Positions 38,726 to 47,703 are shown, counted from the stretch's first letter. The stretch: 64,000 nucleotides of DNA from Halalkalicoccus jeotgali B3 (GCF_000196895.1 NC_014297.1:372001-436000), one strand, 5' to 3'. Translations and numbers: made by a program. The notes: generated from the letters alone by a model not told the origin.

Positions 38726-40090
38726 TCAGAGCGCGAGCAGTGCCGCGCCCACGACCGCGAGCACGCAGACGGAGATCACCGCCGCGTACCGGGCGAACTC
38801 GCGGACGTCGAACCCACGGATCGAGAGGATCCCACAGAACAGGAAACCCAACCAGAGGTTCGACAGCCCCGCGGCGTACATCACGGCGACGAGCGAGGCG
38901 AGGAGGTCAGATCCTGCGGCCAGCAACCCCGGCCCGACCAGCAGCCAGACCGAGGCGGGGTCCGGTATCAACAGGCCGACGCCGAGGGCCGCGAGGAACC
39001 CGCCGCCCGCCCCGCCCAGCGCGGTCCCGATCGCCCCGTAGAGCCCGGCCGCCGAGAGCAACGCGAAGGCGACCGCATACAGCATGAAGGGGATCGCGAT
39101 GTGGTTCGCCCACCGGGTCGCGTGGGTGGTTTTCGACCGGAAGGCCATCGGCCGGACGTGGACGAGCAGCCCGAGCATCATCAGGACGAAGAGGACCCAC
39201 AGCAGCGTTAGCCCCCCGCCACCCGCGACGTACAGCCCGACCGAGGCGACCCCGACGACCACCGCAAGCAACGAGATGAGCCGGGACTGTTCGAGCCGGT
39301 CGGCCACCGTGGCGTCCGTCCCCGGTGTCCCGGTGTCGTGTTCGAAAGTTTCGGCGATGGTGCTCTCCAGGATCGATCCGCCCGCGAGTTCCGTCCGGTC
39401 CGCCTCCGCGTCCGGGGCGAGGACGACCAGCACCAGCGGAAGGGTGACGATCAGAACGGCGCTGGGGACGAGGTTCGCCGGCGCGAGGAGGAACTCGCCG
39501 ACGGCGAGCGACCCGGCCTCAGCGAACACGCCGGTCATCTCGGCGATCCTCGCATCCGCCATCAGCAACGCGCCGGGGCTGGTGGGGCCCTGGTTGGCGA
39601 GCACGAGCGAGAGCAACCCGGCGGTCAGAACGACCGGGTAATGGACTGCGACGCCCGATTCGCGGGCGCGCCGACAGAGCCGCCGGCCGACGAACACGCC
39701 TCCCAGCAGGCCGAGTGCCCAGTTGACCCACCCCAGCGCGAGCGCGAGGACGCCCGTCGAGTAGACGATCGCGGTCTGGCTCGTCGGGATCGCCGCCGCG
39801 AACCGGTCAAAGAGGACCCCGACCGGCGGGGATTCGACGACGGTCGCAGAGAGCACCCAGTACAGTATCAGCGCCATCTGGAGGGCGAACAGGTCGTAAA
39901 AGCCCGTCGCGAACAGCTCCAGTTGCTCGAGGGGTGCCAGATACGGGATCGTGACCAGCAACGCCACGAGCGCCAGTAGCGCCGACAGCGCCAGCGATTC
40001 GGGGAAGAAACGCCCGAGGAAGGGCACGAACTCCCGATCGGGGTCCGATCCCGACGTGGCGTCAGTCTCGGAGTCAGTGTGTGTTGCCAT
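38726..40090 (-). CDS. short-chain fatty acid permease (AtoE / TIGR00366 family), copy 1
   Basis: 454 residues with about eleven membrane helices. The AtoE signature elements are FVPFLGRFFPESL at the N-terminus, SQTAIVYSTGVLALALGWVNWALGLLGGVFVG, VHYPVVLTAGL and NQGPTSPGALLMA. It has a hydrophilic loop of about 60 residues in the middle. It would import short-chain fatty acids such as acetoacetate or butyrate. It is a divergent paralogue of the next gene, with 11 bases between them. Confidence 0.9.
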   Translation of the reverse strand: MATHTDSETDATSGSDPDREFVPFLGRFFPESLALSALLALVALLVTIPYLAPLEQLELFATGFYDLFALQMALILYWVLSATVVESPPVGVLFDRFAAAIPTSQTAIVYSTGVLALALGWVNWALGLLGGVFVGRRLCRRARESGVAVHYPVVLTAGLLSLVLANQGPTSPGALLMADARIAEMTGVFAEAGSLAVGEFLLAPANLVPSAVLIVTLPLVLVVLAPDAEADRTELAGGSILESTIAETFEHDTGTPGTDATVADRLEQSRLISLLAVVVGVASVGLYVAGGGGLTLLWVLFVLMMLGLLVHVRPMAFRSKTTHATRWANHIAIPFMLYAVAFALLSAAGLYGAIGTALGGAGGGFLAALGVGLLIPDPASVWLLVGPGLLAAGSDLLASLVAVMYAAGLSNLWLGFLFCGILSIRGFDVREFARYAAVISVCVLAVVGAALLAL

Positions 40091-40101
40091 CTGTATTCAC
40101 C

Positions 40102-41517
40102 TCAGAGGACCCCATAGCCCATCAGCAGCGTCCCAATGCCGAAGACGATCCCGCTGAAGACGAACAGTACGGCGACGTAGCCCATCATATCCCTGATCGA
40201 GAGGCCGGCGATCCCCAGGACGGGAATCGCCCAGAACGGCTGGATCATGTTGGTCCACTGATCGCCCATCGCGAAGGCGATCATCATCGTCTCGACGTCG
40301 GTCCCGGGGATGTTCTGGGTCGCGTTGACCAGCAACTCGCCGGTGACGGTCCACTGGCCGCCCCCCGAGGGGACGAAGAAGTTGACGGTGCCCGCAGACA
40401 GGAAGACCAGCAGGTACCACGTCGTCTCGCCGGCGTACTCGGCGGCCGTCGAGGCGATCAGTTCCGCCAGCCCGGAGGCGGCCATGATCCCCATGATCCC
40501 GCCGTAGAACTGGAACTGGATGATCACCTGACTCGCCCCCTCGATGGCGTCCCGAAAGACGTCGAAGAAGCTCCGGAACGTCGTATGAAACACGAATCCC
40601 AGCCCGAGCATCGCCGAGATGAAGAGGTTGATGTTGATGACCTCGGTGAACGGTGAGGTGGCAAACAGGTAGCCGAGATACCCCCACATCAGCAGCCCCG
40701 TCCCGATACAGAGCAATCGGCTATCGACGAGCGCGTCCTTCAGCGCCGAGGACCCGTCCCGATGGGGGGCGACCGAGTGCCCGCCGTCGGTCGCGATCTC
40801 GGCCTCGCCGGAGCGAAGCGTCTCGGCGGGAATTGTCAGTCGTTCCTCCTCGGGGCCCATCAGCGGCATGAGCACGATCGTCACCGCAACGACCCCGCCG
40901 ACGACCACGAGGTTCGCCGTCGTGAACATGGTCGCCGAGACCGGGATCACCCCGATCGAGTCCTCGAGGAAATGTCCCGACGTCGCACTCAGCAGATACG
41001 AGGCCCCCGAGAGACCCTGGTGCCACGGGAGCAAGCCGGCGTAGGCGGTCGCTACCACGAGCGGGTAGTGGACCGCGATGTCCTTTCGGTCCATCGCGAT
41101 CCCCACCTCGCGGGCGAAGATCCCGCCCACGACCAGAACCATCCCCCAGTGAAACAGCCCGACCAGCTGGCCGACGACCGCCGTCAGCAGGATCGCCTGG
41201 CGCTGTGAACTCGGCACCGTCGCGAGCCGACCCAGCACGCGTTTGACCGGCGGCGAGTCCGCGAGCGCCCAGCCGGTCAACAGCGCGAGCGAGGCCTGCA
41301 TCGAGAACGTGATGACGTACCAGAACCCCTCGCCCCACTGGGCGGCGACCGCCGCGGGCCCGCTCGGCGTCAGCCCCACCGCGAGGCCCATCGTTACGAA
41401 CGTCAACAGCAACGCGAAGATGAACGCGTCGGGAAGGTACCGCTGGACCACGCGACTGGCACCGGCGCCAAGCGCCGTGAAAGCCCCGCTGACGCGCCCG
41501 CCAACTCCCCCGCTCAT
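40102..41517 (-). CDS. short-chain fatty acid permease (AtoE / TIGR00366 family), copy 2
   Basis: 471 residues, better conserved with bacterial AtoE than copy 1. It has VQRYLPDAFIFALLLTFVTMGLAVGL, GLFHWGMVLVVGGIFAREVG, VHYPLVVATAYAGLLPWHQGLSG, FYGGIMGIMAASGLAELIA and NFFVPSGGGQWTVTGEL, all family hallmarks. The ATG at 41517 is followed upstream by a TATA-like ATATACACGCATATG region (41597-41611). Copy 1 follows it in the same transcript, then the thioesterase. Confidence 0.93.
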   Translation of the reverse strand: MSGGVGGRVSGAFTALGAGASRVVQRYLPDAFIFALLLTFVTMGLAVGLTPSGPAAVAAQWGEGFWYVITFSMQASLALLTGWALADSPPVKRVLGRLATVPSSQRQAILLTAVVGQLVGLFHWGMVLVVGGIFAREVGIAMDRKDIAVHYPLVVATAYAGLLPWHQGLSGASYLLSATSGHFLEDSIGVIPVSATMFTTANLVVVGGVVAVTIVLMPLMGPEEERLTIPAETLRSGEAEIATDGGHSVAPHRDGSSALKDALVDSRLLCIGTGLLMWGYLGYLFATSPFTEVININLFISAMLGLGFVFHTTFRSFFDVFRDAIEGASQVIIQFQFYGGIMGIMAASGLAELIASTAAEYAGETTWYLLVFLSAGTVNFFVPSGGGQWTVTGELLVNATQNIPGTDVETMMIAFAMGDQWTNMIQPFWAIPVLGIAGLSIRDMMGYVAVLFVFSGIVFGIGTLLMGYGVL

Positions 41518-41659
41518 CGGTCGTCGCCCCGGGCGGCGGGGTCGCCCCGATACCGATCGCTCCAGAACCTCGATCCGATCCCTCTAGTGACATTCATATA
41601 CACGCATATGTCACTCCGGGCGTCAGTTAAAATCCCTGCCTGCTACATCCCGAGCGTCG

Positions 41660-42664
41660 TCAGTCCGCACCCAGCTCGGCGAGCAGCTGTCCGAGATGGA
41701 TCCGGTCGCTGGTCCCTTCGGTCAGGTCCATGTCGATCTCACCCGCGCGTCGGTGGATCGCGACGAGTTCGTCGCCGTCGTATCGCGATCGCGAGACCGA
41801 CAGCGCGTCCGCCAGTACCTCCCCGCCGTCGTAGCCCTCGTCGATCAGCAGCTCGTCGAGCAGTTTGCGGGCGTCGGTAAACCGCCCGTTCTCGGCCGCG
41901 ACGAGCATGTCCTCGACCCGGTCGTCGACCCCGACCTCGCCGAGTGATTCGTAGGCCGCCTCCATCGTGATCTCGTCGGTCGCCTCGGCGGTCGTCTGCG
42001 CGCCGAGGATCGCCTTCCGGAGGTCCCCCTCGGCGTAGCTCGCGACGTATTCGAGTCCCTCACGGTCGTACTCGACCCCCTCGTCTTTGGCGATCCCTTC
42101 GAGCACCGCGACGATCTCGGCGGTCGTCGGCGCGCGCACGGGGACCGGGAAACACCGCGAGACGATGGGCGCGATCAGCGCCGAGGGCTGGCGGGTCGTG
42201 ATGACGAACTGGGCGGCCTCGTGGTGGCGTTCCATCACCCTTCGTAGGGCTTGCTGGAAGTCCTCGCGGATCGCCTCGGCGTTATCGAGCAGGATCGTCT
42301 TGTATTCGCCCGAGACGGGCGGATAGCTCGCCGACTCCTTGAGGACGTGGTTGATTAGCCCTGCCTTCGAGGTCCCGCGCCGTCGTTTCGGCGTGATGAA
42401 GTGCCCGAAGCGCGGGTCCTCGCTGATCTCCTTTTTGGTCATGCCGAAGAAGTCGGCGACGTTGATCTCGACGAGGTCGTTCTCCGAGTCGTGGGCCTCA
42501 CGCGCGAGCGCACGGACCGCGGCAGTCTTGCCGGCCCCCCGGGGTCCGTAGAGTGCGAGGTTGATCGGCTCCTCGCTCGCCCGCGTGAGGTACTCGCGGA
42601 CCCCGTCCTGTGGAAGCTCCGCGAGCGTCGGGGCGTGCGTCTCGGTCCACAGCGGCGCGTCCAT
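41660..42664 (-). CDS. rfcC: replication factor C small-subunit homologue
   Basis: 334 residues from the ATG at 42664. The AAA+ features are LALYGPRGAGKTAAVRALARE (Walker A), a degenerate Walker B (TILLDNAEAI in place of DEAD), the sensor FVITTRQPS, and arginine finger region IVSRCFPVPV (SRC box). The C-terminal collar domain follows. The altered Walker B and TETHAPTLAELPQ start match haloarchaeal RfcC rather than RfcA. It would be part of the clamp loader for PCNA. Confidence 0.88.
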   Translation of the reverse strand: MDAPLWTETHAPTLAELPQDGVREYLTRASEEPINLALYGPRGAGKTAAVRALAREAHDSENDLVEINVADFFGMTKKEISEDPRFGHFITPKRRRGTSKAGLINHVLKESASYPPVSGEYKTILLDNAEAIREDFQQALRRVMERHHEAAQFVITTRQPSALIAPIVSRCFPVPVRAPTTAEIVAVLEGIAKDEGVEYDREGLEYVASYAEGDLRKAILGAQTTAEATDEITMEAAYESLGEVGVDDRVEDMLVAAENGRFTDARKLLDELLIDEGYDGGEVLADALSVSRSRYDGDELVAIHRRAGEIDMDLTEGTSDRIHLGQLLAELGAD

Positions 42665-42701
42665 CACCGACGCTTCTCGCGGGACGGATACAAAGGCGTC
42701 G

Positions 42702-42884
42702 CTACGCCTCGGCGCGCCACGCTTCGAGACACTCCTCGTCGCAAAAGTGCAACGACGCCTCGTAGCCCGGTTCGTCGTCTATCGTCACCCACTCCATCGG
42801 ATCGAGGACCGTCCCGCAGTGTTCACAGACCTCCCGGGTGGTCTCGGCGTTCGGGTTCGGCGTCGTGTCGCTCGGTTCTTCCAT
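42702..42884 (-). CDS. small zinc-finger-like protein (DUF7576-type)
   Basis: 60 residues with an acidic N-terminus followed by CEHCGTVLD, then HFCDEECLEAW, giving a CxxC...CxxxC four-cysteine treble-clef-like zinc site. This is a small haloarchaeal family of unknown function, often near rfcC as here. The ATG at 42884 and the stop at 42702 are clean. It lies between rfcC and the TrmB-type regulator on the same strand, and could be co-transcribed with rfcC. Confidence 0.8.
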   Translation of the reverse strand: MEEPSDTTPNPNAETTREVCEHCGTVLDPMEWVTIDDEPGYEASLHFCDEECLEAWRAEA

Positions 42885-42906
42885 GGTCGTGGTTCGCGTG
42901 CGCCCC

Positions 42907-43710
42907 TCAAAACGACAGGGGGTTTGCCTCCTCCCATCGGGGGGCGAACTCCTCGTGGATCCCGGTCGCGAAGGTGGGGTCCTTCAGGTCGATCACCGAG
43001 AACACCTCGCCCGGCTTGAGGGGGTTCGAGACCTGCAACACCACTTCGACGCCGTCGATGAGGTTGAACGTGCCGTCGAGGTCCTCGGTCGTCCGCACCG
43101 AAAAGGCGGGATGCGAGGAGAGACGCCCCCGGTAGCGCTCGCCGACGCTCTCGGGGAGCGTTTCGACGACCGCCGGGGTCATCAACACGGAGACGTTCAC
43201 GCCCCGTTCGACGGCGGCTTCGAGGCGTTCGGTGACGACGTCGCCGATCTCGCCGAAATCGAACTGCGGCGAGCGGTTCGCCACGACCATGACGATGCTC
43301 TCGTCGGCTGCGGCCAGCCGCTCAAGTAAGAGTTCGAGCGTTTCCTCGTCACCGACGGCGGCCGTCCAGAACTGCTCTTCGACCGGTTCGGCGGATTCGA
43401 GCTCGTCGCCTAGCGTCTCGACGAGCTCCTCGTATCTCGCGACCGTCTCCTCGGCCTCGCGGCGTTTGTCCTCCAGCAGGCGTTCGAGGGCGGTATCGGG
43501 CTCGACGGCGACGTACTTCTTCGGGCGACTCGCCGTCTGGCTTCGCACGAGGTTCTGGCCCTCGATGCTGCTCAACACGTCGTAGATCCGACCCATCGGG
43601 ACCTCGCTCGCCCGCGACAACTCCTTTGCGGTTGTCGGACCCGTGTGTAGCAGCGACCGATAAACGCGAGTCTCGTACTCCGAGAGACCGAGATCCCTGA
43701 GGCTGGCCAT
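42907..43710 (-). CDS. TrmB-family transcriptional regulator
   Basis: 267 residues. An N-terminal winged helix starts LRDLGLSEYETRVYRSLLHTGPTTAKELSRASEVPMGRIYDVLSSIE, the classic TrmB recognition region. A coiled linker (residues about 78-105) leads to a C-terminal sugar-binding-like domain with VMVVANRSPQFDF and HPAFSVRTTEDLDGTFNLID. TrmB proteins sense sugars or other metabolites, but no target gene is obvious here. Confidence 0.92.
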   Translation of the reverse strand: MASLRDLGLSEYETRVYRSLLHTGPTTAKELSRASEVPMGRIYDVLSSIEGQNLVRSQTASRPKKYVAVEPDTALERLLEDKRREAEETVARYEELVETLGDELESAEPVEEQFWTAAVGDEETLELLLERLAAADESIVMVVANRSPQFDFGEIGDVVTERLEAAVERGVNVSVLMTPAVVETLPESVGERYRGRLSSHPAFSVRTTEDLDGTFNLIDGVEVVLQVSNPLKPGEVFSVIDLKDPTFATGIHEEFAPRWEEANPLSF

Positions 43711-43758
43711 ATCCCGTTCTATGATTCGACACGCAAAAACACATCGGCCGTTGTCGAT

Positions 43759-45363
43759 TCAGGGCGAGTCAGCGTCGAACAGCTCGCCGACGGCCCGTTC
43801 GAGTTCCGCCGGGCTCGACGCCGGGTCGCTCTCGCGCTCGCCGACGCTCGCGACCGCCCCCTCGCAGGCCGCGCCGGGCACGACGATGGCCTCGTGGTCG
43901 GCGATCCGCAACGCGGCGCGGTGCAGATCCGACCCGGCCGGCGCGCCGACCCGGATCGCGAGCGGGCCCCCGAGGAGCCGCGAGACGGCCGTGCCGTAGC
44001 CCGCGAGCTGGGGTCCCATCCGGTCGCTCGCTCCCGCGAACGCCGCCAGCGCGTCGCGGGCGACCTCCCGGTAGCGGTCCTCGCCGGTGAGGACGGCCAG
44101 ATCCACCAGCCCGTCTGCGAGTTCGGCGGTCGCATCGAGCGGGTACAGCGGGTCGGTAAGCAGGCCCGCCCCTTCGCTCGGGCCGTCCCGGAATCGCCCG
44201 TCCTCGGCCCGGAGCGTTTCGATCGTGTGATCCGCGACCGACCGGGCGCTCGCGAGTGCGTCCTCGTCCCCGAGGACCTCCCGTGCCGTCGTCAGCGCCC
44301 CGAGCGTTCGTGCCTGATCGCTCAGGACGTCCCGCTCGCCGCCCGCGTGGTGGGCCACGCTTCCCCCGTCGATCAGCCCGTCGAGATGGGCGAGCGCTCG
44401 CTCGGCAAAGCGCCTCGCGTCCCCCTCGTCGGTGTAGGCGTAGTAGGTCAGCAGCGCGTCGACCGCGAGCGCGTTCGTCCCGGCATACACCGTCCCGTCG
44501 ACCGGCGGGTCGGTCCGGTCTTCGGGCGCGCCATAGGAGTCGTCGGGACCGGGCGCCTGGCTCGCGGCGACGGCCTCGCCGGTCCAAAGGGTCGTCGTCA
44601 GGTACTCGACGGTGCGGGCGGCGGTTTCCCGGTAGGCCTCCTCGCCGGTCGCCAGATAGGCGTTCGAGTAGGTCCTGAGCAGGGCCGCGTTCCCGTCGGC
44701 GAGTTTCTCGTGGGCGATGTCGCTCCAATCGCGGTTCGCGGCGTATCTGAAGAACCCTCCCTCGTAATCGTCGTGCAAATGGGTGCGGACGGCTTCGAGG
44801 GTCCGGCGGGCCCCATTGCGGTCGCGTTTGAGCGCGAACTCGATCGTTCGGGGCAGGGGGAACTTGGGGGGCTCGCCCCACCCGCCGTACTGCTCGTCGA
44901 AACTCGCTTCCAGTTGCCCCGCCATCCGGCGCTCGATCCCCGAATCCAACTCGCCGGCCGGCGCCTCCGTCTCCCGGAGCGATCGCGGGATCCGACCCGG
45001 CTGTTCGCGCTCCTCGAAGACCTCACGGACGCGTTCGAGGACACTGCGCAGTCCCTCGATACCCAGCGCCGTCGTGCCCGTGATGACCTCGCCCTCGGGC
45101 GTGCAAAACACGGTCGAGGGGAACCCGCCCACGGTGTACCGGTCGCGGATCCGGGGCCGGCGATCGGCGTCGACCTTGATCGGGACGAACTCCCGGAGGT
45201 TGGCCCGGATCTGGGGCGTCGAGAGCGTCGTCTCCTCCATTCGCCGACACTCCTCGCACCACGTCGCCGAGAGGAACAACACCACCGGCGTCCCGTGTTT
45301 GCGGGCTTCTGCCAGCCCCTCCTCCCACGATCGCCACTCGATCGGCCCCTCGCTGTCGGACAT
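43759..45363 (-). CDS. DUF255 thioredoxin-fold protein with six-hairpin glycosidase-like domain
   Basis: 534 residues from the ATG at 45363. The first about 130 residues are a thioredoxin fold with SATWCEECRRMEE (Cys36 and Cys39) and GGFPSTVFCTPEG. The rest is a helical barrel (YGGWGEPPKFPLPRTIEF; EGGFFRYAANRDW) as in YyaL/spermatogenesis-associated proteins. The reading is a conserved fold with no established enzymatic role. It is shorter than the 650-700 residues of many relatives, which carry an N-terminal SPYLLQHA motif not found here. Confidence 0.9.
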   Translation of the reverse strand: MSDSEGPIEWRSWEEGLAEARKHGTPVVLFLSATWCEECRRMEETTLSTPQIRANLREFVPIKVDADRRPRIRDRYTVGGFPSTVFCTPEGEVITGTTALGIEGLRSVLERVREVFEEREQPGRIPRSLRETEAPAGELDSGIERRMAGQLEASFDEQYGGWGEPPKFPLPRTIEFALKRDRNGARRTLEAVRTHLHDDYEGGFFRYAANRDWSDIAHEKLADGNAALLRTYSNAYLATGEEAYRETAARTVEYLTTTLWTGEAVAASQAPGPDDSYGAPEDRTDPPVDGTVYAGTNALAVDALLTYYAYTDEGDARRFAERALAHLDGLIDGGSVAHHAGGERDVLSDQARTLGALTTAREVLGDEDALASARSVADHTIETLRAEDGRFRDGPSEGAGLLTDPLYPLDATAELADGLVDLAVLTGEDRYREVARDALAAFAGASDRMGPQLAGYGTAVSRLLGGPLAIRVGAPAGSDLHRAALRIADHEAIVVPGAACEGAVASVGERESDPASSPAELERAVGELFDADSP

Positions 45364-45503
45364 AGCCCTGGTACGCCCGGCACGCGTTAAGGCCCTCCGA
45401 TCGCGCCCTCGTCCTCCGATCTCCAGTCGGCCCCGATATCGGAATTCTGACCCATCGATACGTTGATATGATTGCGTAGAGTGCACGCTAGCGCAAGGAA
45501 TAT

Positions 45504-45728
45504 ATGTACGTCTCCAACGTCACTCGGCGAAACGGATCGCTCTCGTCGATCACCGTTGCGGACCCAGACGGGCGCAGTGCCTCCTTCGCCGTTGAGCGTG
45601 GGGAAAGCGGCGTCACGCTCGCACACACGCCCCGCATCTCGGAGGCGTGGCGCCGCGAGGCGTGGGCCTACGCGAACGTCATGCTGGCGACGGAACTCGA
45701 GACGAGCGCCGGATCGGCCACCGCCTGA
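45504..45728 (+). CDS. small conserved haloarchaeal protein
   Basis: 74 residues: MYVSNVTRRNGSLSSITVADPDGRSASFAVERG, then a short basic helix (WRREAWAYANVMLATELE). No named family comes to mind. It begins at an ATG downstream of an AT-rich stretch (45458-45500), and the base composition is coding-like. Function unknown; it could be a small beta-strand domain plus helix. Confidence 0.6.
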   Translation: MYVSNVTRRNGSLSSITVADPDGRSASFAVERGESGVTLAHTPRISEAWRREAWAYANVMLATELETSAGSATA

Positions 45729-45792
45729 TCGTCCCCTTCATATCGGATAGGCAATATAAAGCGTTTTGAGCGCACGCCCAGTAGAGGTCCGT

Positions 45793-46287
45793 ATGTGGAA
45801 GCGCCTGCTGGCGGTGTTGCTGATCGTCCCCCTCGTCGACGCGGTCTTTCTGGTCGTCGTCGCCGACTTCCTGTCGTGGCCGGTGACGGTGTTGCTCGTC
45901 GTACTGACGGCGCTGTTGGGGACGCTGTTCGTCCGCGCCGAGGGGAGACACACGATCCGGCGCTTCCAGCGTGCGCTCTCGGAGGGACGTGCGCCGACCG
46001 ACGAACTGCTCGACGGGGGCTTTCTGATCGCCGCGGGCGCGCTGTTGCTCACGCCCGGCCTCGTCACGGACGCCATCGGATTTCTGTTCGTCCTGCCGCC
46101 GAGTCGCTACGCGCTTCGGGGACTGCTCAAGCGGTTTGTGATCCGCCCCTACGTTGAGAAGAAAACGGACGGGTTCGTCAGCGGGAACGTCTACACCTAC
46201 GGCTTTCCGAACGGTGAGGACGAATCGGGCGACACCGTCGACATCGGCTCGGACAGCTACGACGTCCACGAGGGCGAGGGATCGTAG
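45793..46287 (+). CDS. fxsA: FxsA-family membrane protein
   Basis: 164 residues. Two close N-terminal helices (LLAVLLIVPLVDAVFLVVVADFL; VTVLLVVLTALLGTLFVR), then FQRALSEGRAPTDELLDGGFLIAAGALLLTPGLVTDAIGFLFVLPPSR, the FxsA core. The C-terminal tail is acidic and soluble. FxsA in E. coli modifies phage exclusion; in archaea the role is unknown. It begins at the ATG at 45793 and ends about 50 bases before tRNA-Ile. Confidence 0.88.
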   Translation: MWKRLLAVLLIVPLVDAVFLVVVADFLSWPVTVLLVVLTALLGTLFVRAEGRHTIRRFQRALSEGRAPTDELLDGGFLIAAGALLLTPGLVTDAIGFLFVLPPSRYALRGLLKRFVIRPYVEKKTDGFVSGNVYTYGFPNGEDESGDTVDIGSDSYDVHEGEGS

Positions 46288-46297
46288 CAAAGAGAAA

Positions 46298-46306
46298 CCC
46301 TTAAAC
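46298..46306 (+). promoter_or_regulatory. TATA-like box for tRNA-Ile
   Basis: CCCTTAAAC lies about 30 bases upstream of the tRNA 5' end, the expected distance for the archaeal box A of stable RNA genes. It follows the fxsA stop codon, so the tRNA probably has its own promoter. Confidence 0.5.
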
Positions 46307-46335
46307 AGCACACGGAAATAGGTGTAGGTGCGTTC

Positions 46336-46409
46336 GGGCCGATAGCTCAGTCAGGTTGAGCGCTCGGCTGATAACCGGGAGGTCCGCGGTTCAAATCCGT
46401 GTCGGCCCA
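46336..46409 (+). tRNA. tRNA-Ile (anticodon GAU)
   Basis: 74 bases fold into a full cloverleaf. The acceptor stem is GGGCCGA/TCGGCCC with discriminator A, followed by a GCTC...GAGC D stem. The anticodon stem CTCGG/CCGGG has the loop CTGATAA (anticodon GAT), and the T arm is CGCGG TTCAAAT CCGTG. There is no intron, and the 3' CCA is not encoded, as expected in haloarchaea. Confidence 0.97.
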
Positions 46410-46763
46410 TCCCGATTCCATCGGCTTCGGCCGGGAGGAATCCGGGACTACACCTCCCCAGCCACCCAATCCTTCGCGATTTCACCGAACTCGGGAGCGT
46501 CGCGTCTCTGAGGGGTTCAGCGACATATCTCCGTAAACCGAATTGACGACCCGTCCGGTCAGCGGGTACCATCGGACGAAACCCGAGAGAACCCCGCCGG
46601 AGGTGTTTTCCCGGAGTGGGTGCCTCTGACTCGTCTCCGGCGTTCGTCCTTCGGGACTGGTCATTATAGGCGTTGTTATGGCGTTCCATTGACTAGTAAG
46701 TTCAAAATTACATATACTCAATTGACAACAACGGACACGTATCGGAGCGGTTGTGCGGCGGGG
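46410..46763. other. gene-free stretch after tRNA-Ile
   Basis: No gene is visible here. A nested hairpin with a TTCG tetraloop occupies 46414-46442 (outer arms GATTCC/GGAATC, inner arms CGGC/GCCG), just after the tRNA, and could end transcription or guide processing. An AT-richer patch with promoter-like ACATATACTC lies at about 46660-46740, next to the end of the convergent pcp gene, without a gene to serve. No att duplication of the tRNA 3' end or integrase is seen. Confidence 0.5.
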
Positions 46764-47399
46764 TCAGGGCGCGGGGGTCCCGCGGAGACACCGCTTGACG
46801 AGCAGTTCGAGCGCCCGCCGTTGAGTTTCGAGGTCCATGCTCGGGGGCACCGATCCGGCGCCGGTCGCCGTTTCGCCCGCGTCTCGTGCCGCCATCCCAG
46901 GGGTCAGCGGTAGGTGGACGAACCCCGCCGGGGCGTCGGTCGCCGTCCGGGCGGTGTAGAGGGCGTAGTTACAACAGTGCGTGCCCGCCGTGTTCGAGAC
47001 GCGGGCGGGGATGTCGGCCTCTAGTAGGCTCTGGACGCAGGGGACGACCGGGATCGACGCCAGACGGGCGTCGGGTCCGCGAGGGTCGATGCGCTCGTCG
47101 TGGGGACTCACCCCGCCGTTGTCGGGCGTTCCGGCGGCGTCGGCGACGTTGATCGCGACGCGCTCGACGCTGATCGCACTCCGACCGGCGGCGAGCCCCG
47201 TCGAGAGCACCAGATCGGGATTCGTCCCCTCGATCAGCGTTTCGAGTTCCGCCGCGACCCGGTCGAACTCGACGGGCAGAACGCGCCCGAGCACGTCGTG
47301 AGACCCGAGTCGCGTCCCGTCGAGTCGGGTCGCGAGCCGCTCGCTGGGGTTGGTCTCGCGCTCGGCGAAGGGTTCGTAGCCGGTCAGCAGGACGGTCAT
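46764..47399 (-). CDS. pcp: pyroglutamyl-peptidase I
   Basis: 211 residues. The cysteine-peptidase C15 triad is clear: E79 in VERVAINV, C143 in AGTHCCNYALY and H162 in GFVHLPLTP. The start VLLTGYEPFAERETNPSE is also diagnostic. It removes N-terminal pyroglutamate (5-oxoproline) from peptides. It lies 3-9 kb from a PxpABC-type cluster that would use the released 5-oxoproline. Confidence 0.96.
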   Translation of the reverse strand: MTVLLTGYEPFAERETNPSERLATRLDGTRLGSHDVLGRVLPVEFDRVAAELETLIEGTNPDLVLSTGLAAGRSAISVERVAINVADAAGTPDNGGVSPHDERIDPRGPDARLASIPVVPCVQSLLEADIPARVSNTAGTHCCNYALYTARTATDAPAGFVHLPLTPGMAARDAGETATGAGSVPPSMDLETQRRALELLVKRCLRGTPAP

Positions 47400-47447
47400 G
47401 CGCCCCGCGAGGAACCGGCGGGCGATACGGCTTTCCGTTCCTCGGGA

Positions 47448-47651
47448 TCAGAGCAACAGCGAGACGATCGCGAGGATGATGAAGACGATAATGAAGATGC
47501 GTGCGATCTCCATCGAAACCCCCGCGACGCCGCGCGCGCCGACGGCGGCGGCGATGATCGCGAGCACGAAGAAAACGATCGCGTACTGGAGGAAGTCACC
47601 CGAGAACTGCAGCGGTGCGAGGGCATCCACGGCGGTGGTGAGCTGAACCAT
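47448..47651 (-). CDS. DUF1328 small membrane protein
   Basis: 67 residues with two hydrophobic helices ([24 protein letters not shown] and [22 protein letters not shown]), the DUF1328/YtjA pattern of small integral membrane proteins of unknown function. The ATG at 47651 lies about 25 bases from a TATA element at 47672-47680. The gene is divergent from the creatininase-family hydrolase. Confidence 0.9.
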   Translation of the reverse strand: MVQLTTAVDALAPLQFSGDFLQYAIVFFVLAIIAAAVGARGVAGVSMEIARIFIIVFIILAIVSLLL

Positions 47652-47671
47652 ACCCCTTCTTCTCTACTATC

Positions 47672-47680
47672 CCTTATATG
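47672..47680. promoter_or_regulatory. shared TATA box between DUF1328 gene and creatininase gene
   Basis: CCTTATATG on the plus strand reads CATATAAGG on the minus strand. It is 24-30 bases from both the plus ATG at 47704 and the minus ATG at 47651, the leaderless spacing in both directions. One element could therefore serve two divergent genes. Confidence 0.55.
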
Positions 47681-47703
47681 AGTGCTGGCGGATCGCGATC
47701 CGA

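Noticed and set aside
43894-45390. 498-codon open frame on the plus strand opposite the DUF255 gene
   Set aside because: No family resemblance, and it is fully antisense to a well-supported gene.
46336-46409. tRNA-Ile as an integration site for a mobile element
   Set aside because: No integrase, no repeat of the tRNA 3' end nearby, and flanking genes are ordinary chromosomal ones.
46351-46689. 112-codon frame on the minus strand across tRNA-Ile, ending with a GFEPRTSRLSAERST-like sequence
   Set aside because: This sequence is the well-known false protein produced by translating the reverse complement of a tRNA; the frame has no other coding character.
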